From Struthidea cinerea (Eukaryota > Chordata > Aves > Passeriformes > Corcoracidae), in NCBI GenBank assembly GCA_013397865.1, contig VZTI01004088.1:4888781-4952780 (forward strand): 64,000 nt of DNA, written 5' to 3'. Shown here piece by piece: positions 61,076 through 64,000 of this stretch. The notes beneath the pieces are model-generated. The model saw nothing but the letters and a program-made list of their open reading frames with translations, did no database searches and had not been told where the DNA came from. Positions within the stretch are counted from its first letter, which is position 1; each line of letters opens with the position of its first letter. Position numbers and translations under genes: made by a program.

Positions 61076-64000
61076 ACTAGACAGTGCATTATTTTCCTCT
61101 AGAATGAAATGTGGGAGAGATGCATAGAATGAAAGATTTTTGACACTATTCCAGCTGTTTAGAGGAAGGCAGCAGTGTGTCTTGTCAAGCTCTTTCACCT
61201 CAGCAGCTTCAGTTCAAATCCATCCTGAGATCTTGAATGAAGAGGATGTGGTATTCACTCCTTGGAGCCTGTTGAACAGTGTAAAGAACAAGAACTCCTG
61301 TGTTTTTGTGGCACTTCAGAGCCAATTTCTGCAAGAACGATAAGAGAGTCCTGCGGAAACTTAAATCTTAGGGCTGACCTCTATCTGCCTGTAGTTCTAC
61401 TCTTGCTAACATCGAGGGGAAATAAATCAGCAGTATTGCAAGCTGATAGACTACATGGCGGAAGAAGCCTTTTCAGCCCTTTTTTCTATGAACTTGGGAA
61501 AATCTGCCATTGACCTCAATATTGAAGAAGTTCTACTCCCAGACAAAGCTCTGTTTTTTCACAAAATTACAAATCAATCATCAGTCATGCCAGTACTAGT
61601 CGGAAATCCCTAATCAAGTTATTTTCAACACGCCTGCACAGCCACTAAAGTATTCACTATGGGCCTGATCCTTAATGATCCCTGATCCTACAGGGCTTTA
61701 AGATTCAGTAAAGACTGTCTCTGATTTCCTGGGAATTTTTATTATGAAAAAATGGAAGACTCAGATCCAAACATGCATGCTGAATGCAGCAGAACTACAT
61801 GCATTCATTGCTGCTGATTTCAGCTCTTTTTTCTCTGCTTCAGTGGGCATGAGAAATATTGTTCTAAGTGTTGGACACACCTCACAGAACCACAGTAACA
61901 AGCTAAGATAACCATTCAACAGCACATGCAGATAAGAAAACAAATGGAATAGATAATTGACTAAAAACACTAATGTGTTTTCTTGAATGATGTGTTTAGA
62001 CAAACAAGTGCTGGCATATGATATATTGAGACTAAACAGCAGTTTGAAACTGTAGATGCTCAGGCCCCACACTGTGGTGTAGCACTATCAAAATGTTCAC
62101 AGACAAATAGCTTTGTTTTGCTCATACAACAGCTATCCACAGAAGCAAACCTGGTGGCATTATAGCTATTCCAGTGCATAAGAACTGCTGTTACCAAGTG
62201 TGCAGAATGAGGCTCACATATACCAACTGAATGGTCCACATGAAACATACTGGCTTATCTGAGATTTGCAATCCTCTCAGAGCGCATTGTGCTTAATTCT
62301 GCACCCCTATATTACACTGTCCTTTGATCCGTATTGTGAGGATGGAAACAGCTCATACTATACGCCAGAGAGCACCCTGACACTGCATCAACAAAAAAAC
62401 TTGTAGTATCTTCATATCCAACTCCAGATCTGAACCCTTTGCTGTAGATCCATGTATTTATCTGCCTGAGCAGTCAAATATAGAAGTTCTTTTCTTCATG
62501 AAACACACAAATACCTGCTTCTTCCAGGCATTTTATCCTAACAGATAGCATGGCTCAGGTTTTTATATCTGTTCTTAAATGAGTGGCAATCTGTTCACTA
62601 CTGCACTACTGGTGAGGGTGTTGTGGTGGTAGGGTGTGATCACTATAGGGGCAAATAGGGTGCACCCAGACCTGTCACCACTGCAGTGAGTCTGGAACAG
62701 TGGGTCAGCCTGATATTCCTCCTCCTATTGCCCCTCAAGAAAGTTTCAGCTTGTCTTCCAGCAGATAAAGCAGCCACTTACCAGGTACAGCTTTTGCTTA
62801 GCAGTTAGCTGACACTGCAAATCAGAAAGACCACTAAAACCACCAGCCTAGATCAGCACCTGATAAAAAGTCATTGGCTATTGGTTTTGATATGCTTTTT
62901 AGAGGCTGTGCAGAGCAGAAAATCATCTATTAAAATATATGCTACCAGTGAGGAAAGTCTTTTTTCACAACATGAGCTGATATTCACAAGGAAGAATAGC
63001 TTACCATGGGCTGCAGACGTTCCTACTTTTGTCTGTGCCTTCTCTTTCTTTCAGACCTAGTATCCACTGAAAGATGCCCCACAGATATTGCTTTTTTAAA
63101 GATGTATTCTTGTCCTGGCTTCCAATTTGTATGGAATTAGTGGCTGCTATGAGATCAGCTGGCATGTCACTGCATGGTGGCAGGAACCTCTGAGAAGGTG
63201 AGGGTGCCCAGGAGCGAGTTAAAAGGTTTTTGACCATCTCCCATGATTGCTCAATATCATAACGATAAGAGGAAACCTTTGCAGCTAGTGCTTGATAGAG
63301 CTCCATTTTCTATTCCAGCAATCTAATTTCAATTGTTGAGTGACTTAAAAGAATATAAACACATTATGGTGTACATTCACTGGTACTTCATCTCCATTCA
63401 ATGGCAGATCATTTGATCTTCAGAAGCAGTTACAACTAAAGAAGAGGCCACAAATGAGTGTTTTGGCCTCCTTGAGCCGTGTGCTGTATAAACACTTAGT
63501 TTTAGGCAAACATTGAGTTCCAGTTTTTAGACATGAGATAGATAAAAGTTGGGGTGGAAAATAAAGGCAAAAGAAGATTAAACTTCTTTTCAGACTTGTA
63601 CATGGAAGGCATGCAAACTCTTTTGAGTCACAGAACTAGTAGCTCAAAGGCATCTCTGAGGATCAACTCTAAATTTTATACAACATCTTATATTCGGTTT
63701 TTGCCTTATCACTAATGCCAAGATATAACCCTGTAGATAACAAAAGTCTTCTCTAAACTGTTTAGAATAGTTGGAACACTGTCATTATGAAGACACTTCA
63801 GAGTCGAAGGATGCAGCAAAAGTAACGCTTTCACTATTTGAAAGACTGAACGGAATGATTGATTTAATATTTCAAATTTCCTTGATATAGAAATATATAG
63901 TAGTGGCCACAGACTTAACATATCTTACAGTAATATAATTTTTATTCCATAACCCAAGGAACTCAACTACAGTTGAGTCCCTGCTGTGCTACATGTTGGA
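61076..64000. other. Non-genic stretch
   Basis: No gene or clear repeat recognised. GTTCAAATCC at about 61213 matches a tRNA B box but no matching A box or cloverleaf is present. Short frames near 61140-61513 and 61761-62248 lack recognisable domains. Confidence 0.5.

Noticed and set aside
61190..61240. tRNA-like B box GTTCAAATCC
   Set aside because: No A box at the right distance and no cloverleaf pairing.
61655..61700. GGGCCTGATCC segment resembling ancient sauropsid repeats
   Set aside because: Only about 12 bases match; no second arm.

Overview
This window looks like AT-rich vertebrate nuclear DNA, most likely from a bird. The main evidence is a set of CR1 LINE fragments, several ending in the typical CR1 3' tail (…GATCTTTAAG… followed by TCTATGATTCT-type octamers). 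A solo LTR of the avian ERV-L type and a few much older amniote repeat relics support this. I did not identify the species or the chromosome.

I found no protein-coding gene. The longest open frames are about 100-156 codons, with no recognisable domain, no codon bias that I can see and no supporting splice structure. The best-supported coding homology is decayed CR1 reverse transcriptase on the minus strand at 18262-18537 and 18986-19336. The window is best read as intergenic sequence or the inside of a very large intron.

Layout. 1-2835: no gene or repeat recognised. 2836-3374: ERV-L-like solo LTR, minus strand, with a near-matching 5-bp flanking duplication and a G-quadruplex motif. 3375-13600: mostly unique AT-rich DNA with two short CR1 3' tails on the plus strand. 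13600-19336: three CR1 insertions on the minus strand, the last two forming a mosaic, plus an ancient palindromic repeat and one CTCF-like motif. 19337-46559: a long, nearly repeat-free stretch with several ancient palindromic relics, small hairpins, candidate cryptic exons, homeodomain-site-rich blocks and a 102-base pure G/T tract. 46560-46690: a MIR/CORE-SINE relic. 50950-53325: two more CR1 fragments, followed by a GC-rich patch. 55915-56067: a purine tract containing 27 perfect GAAA units. 57486-61075: palindromes, a tandem 20-mer and a SOX-site-rich block.

No novel multi-gene system is visible. The most unusual items are structural: a perfect 16-bp hairpin at 34826-34861, two interleaved perfect 8-bp inverted repeats at 33533-33563, and the internally deleted CR1 next to a second CR1 at 18085-19336. 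Repeat-family assignments come from memory of consensus sequences, not from a search.
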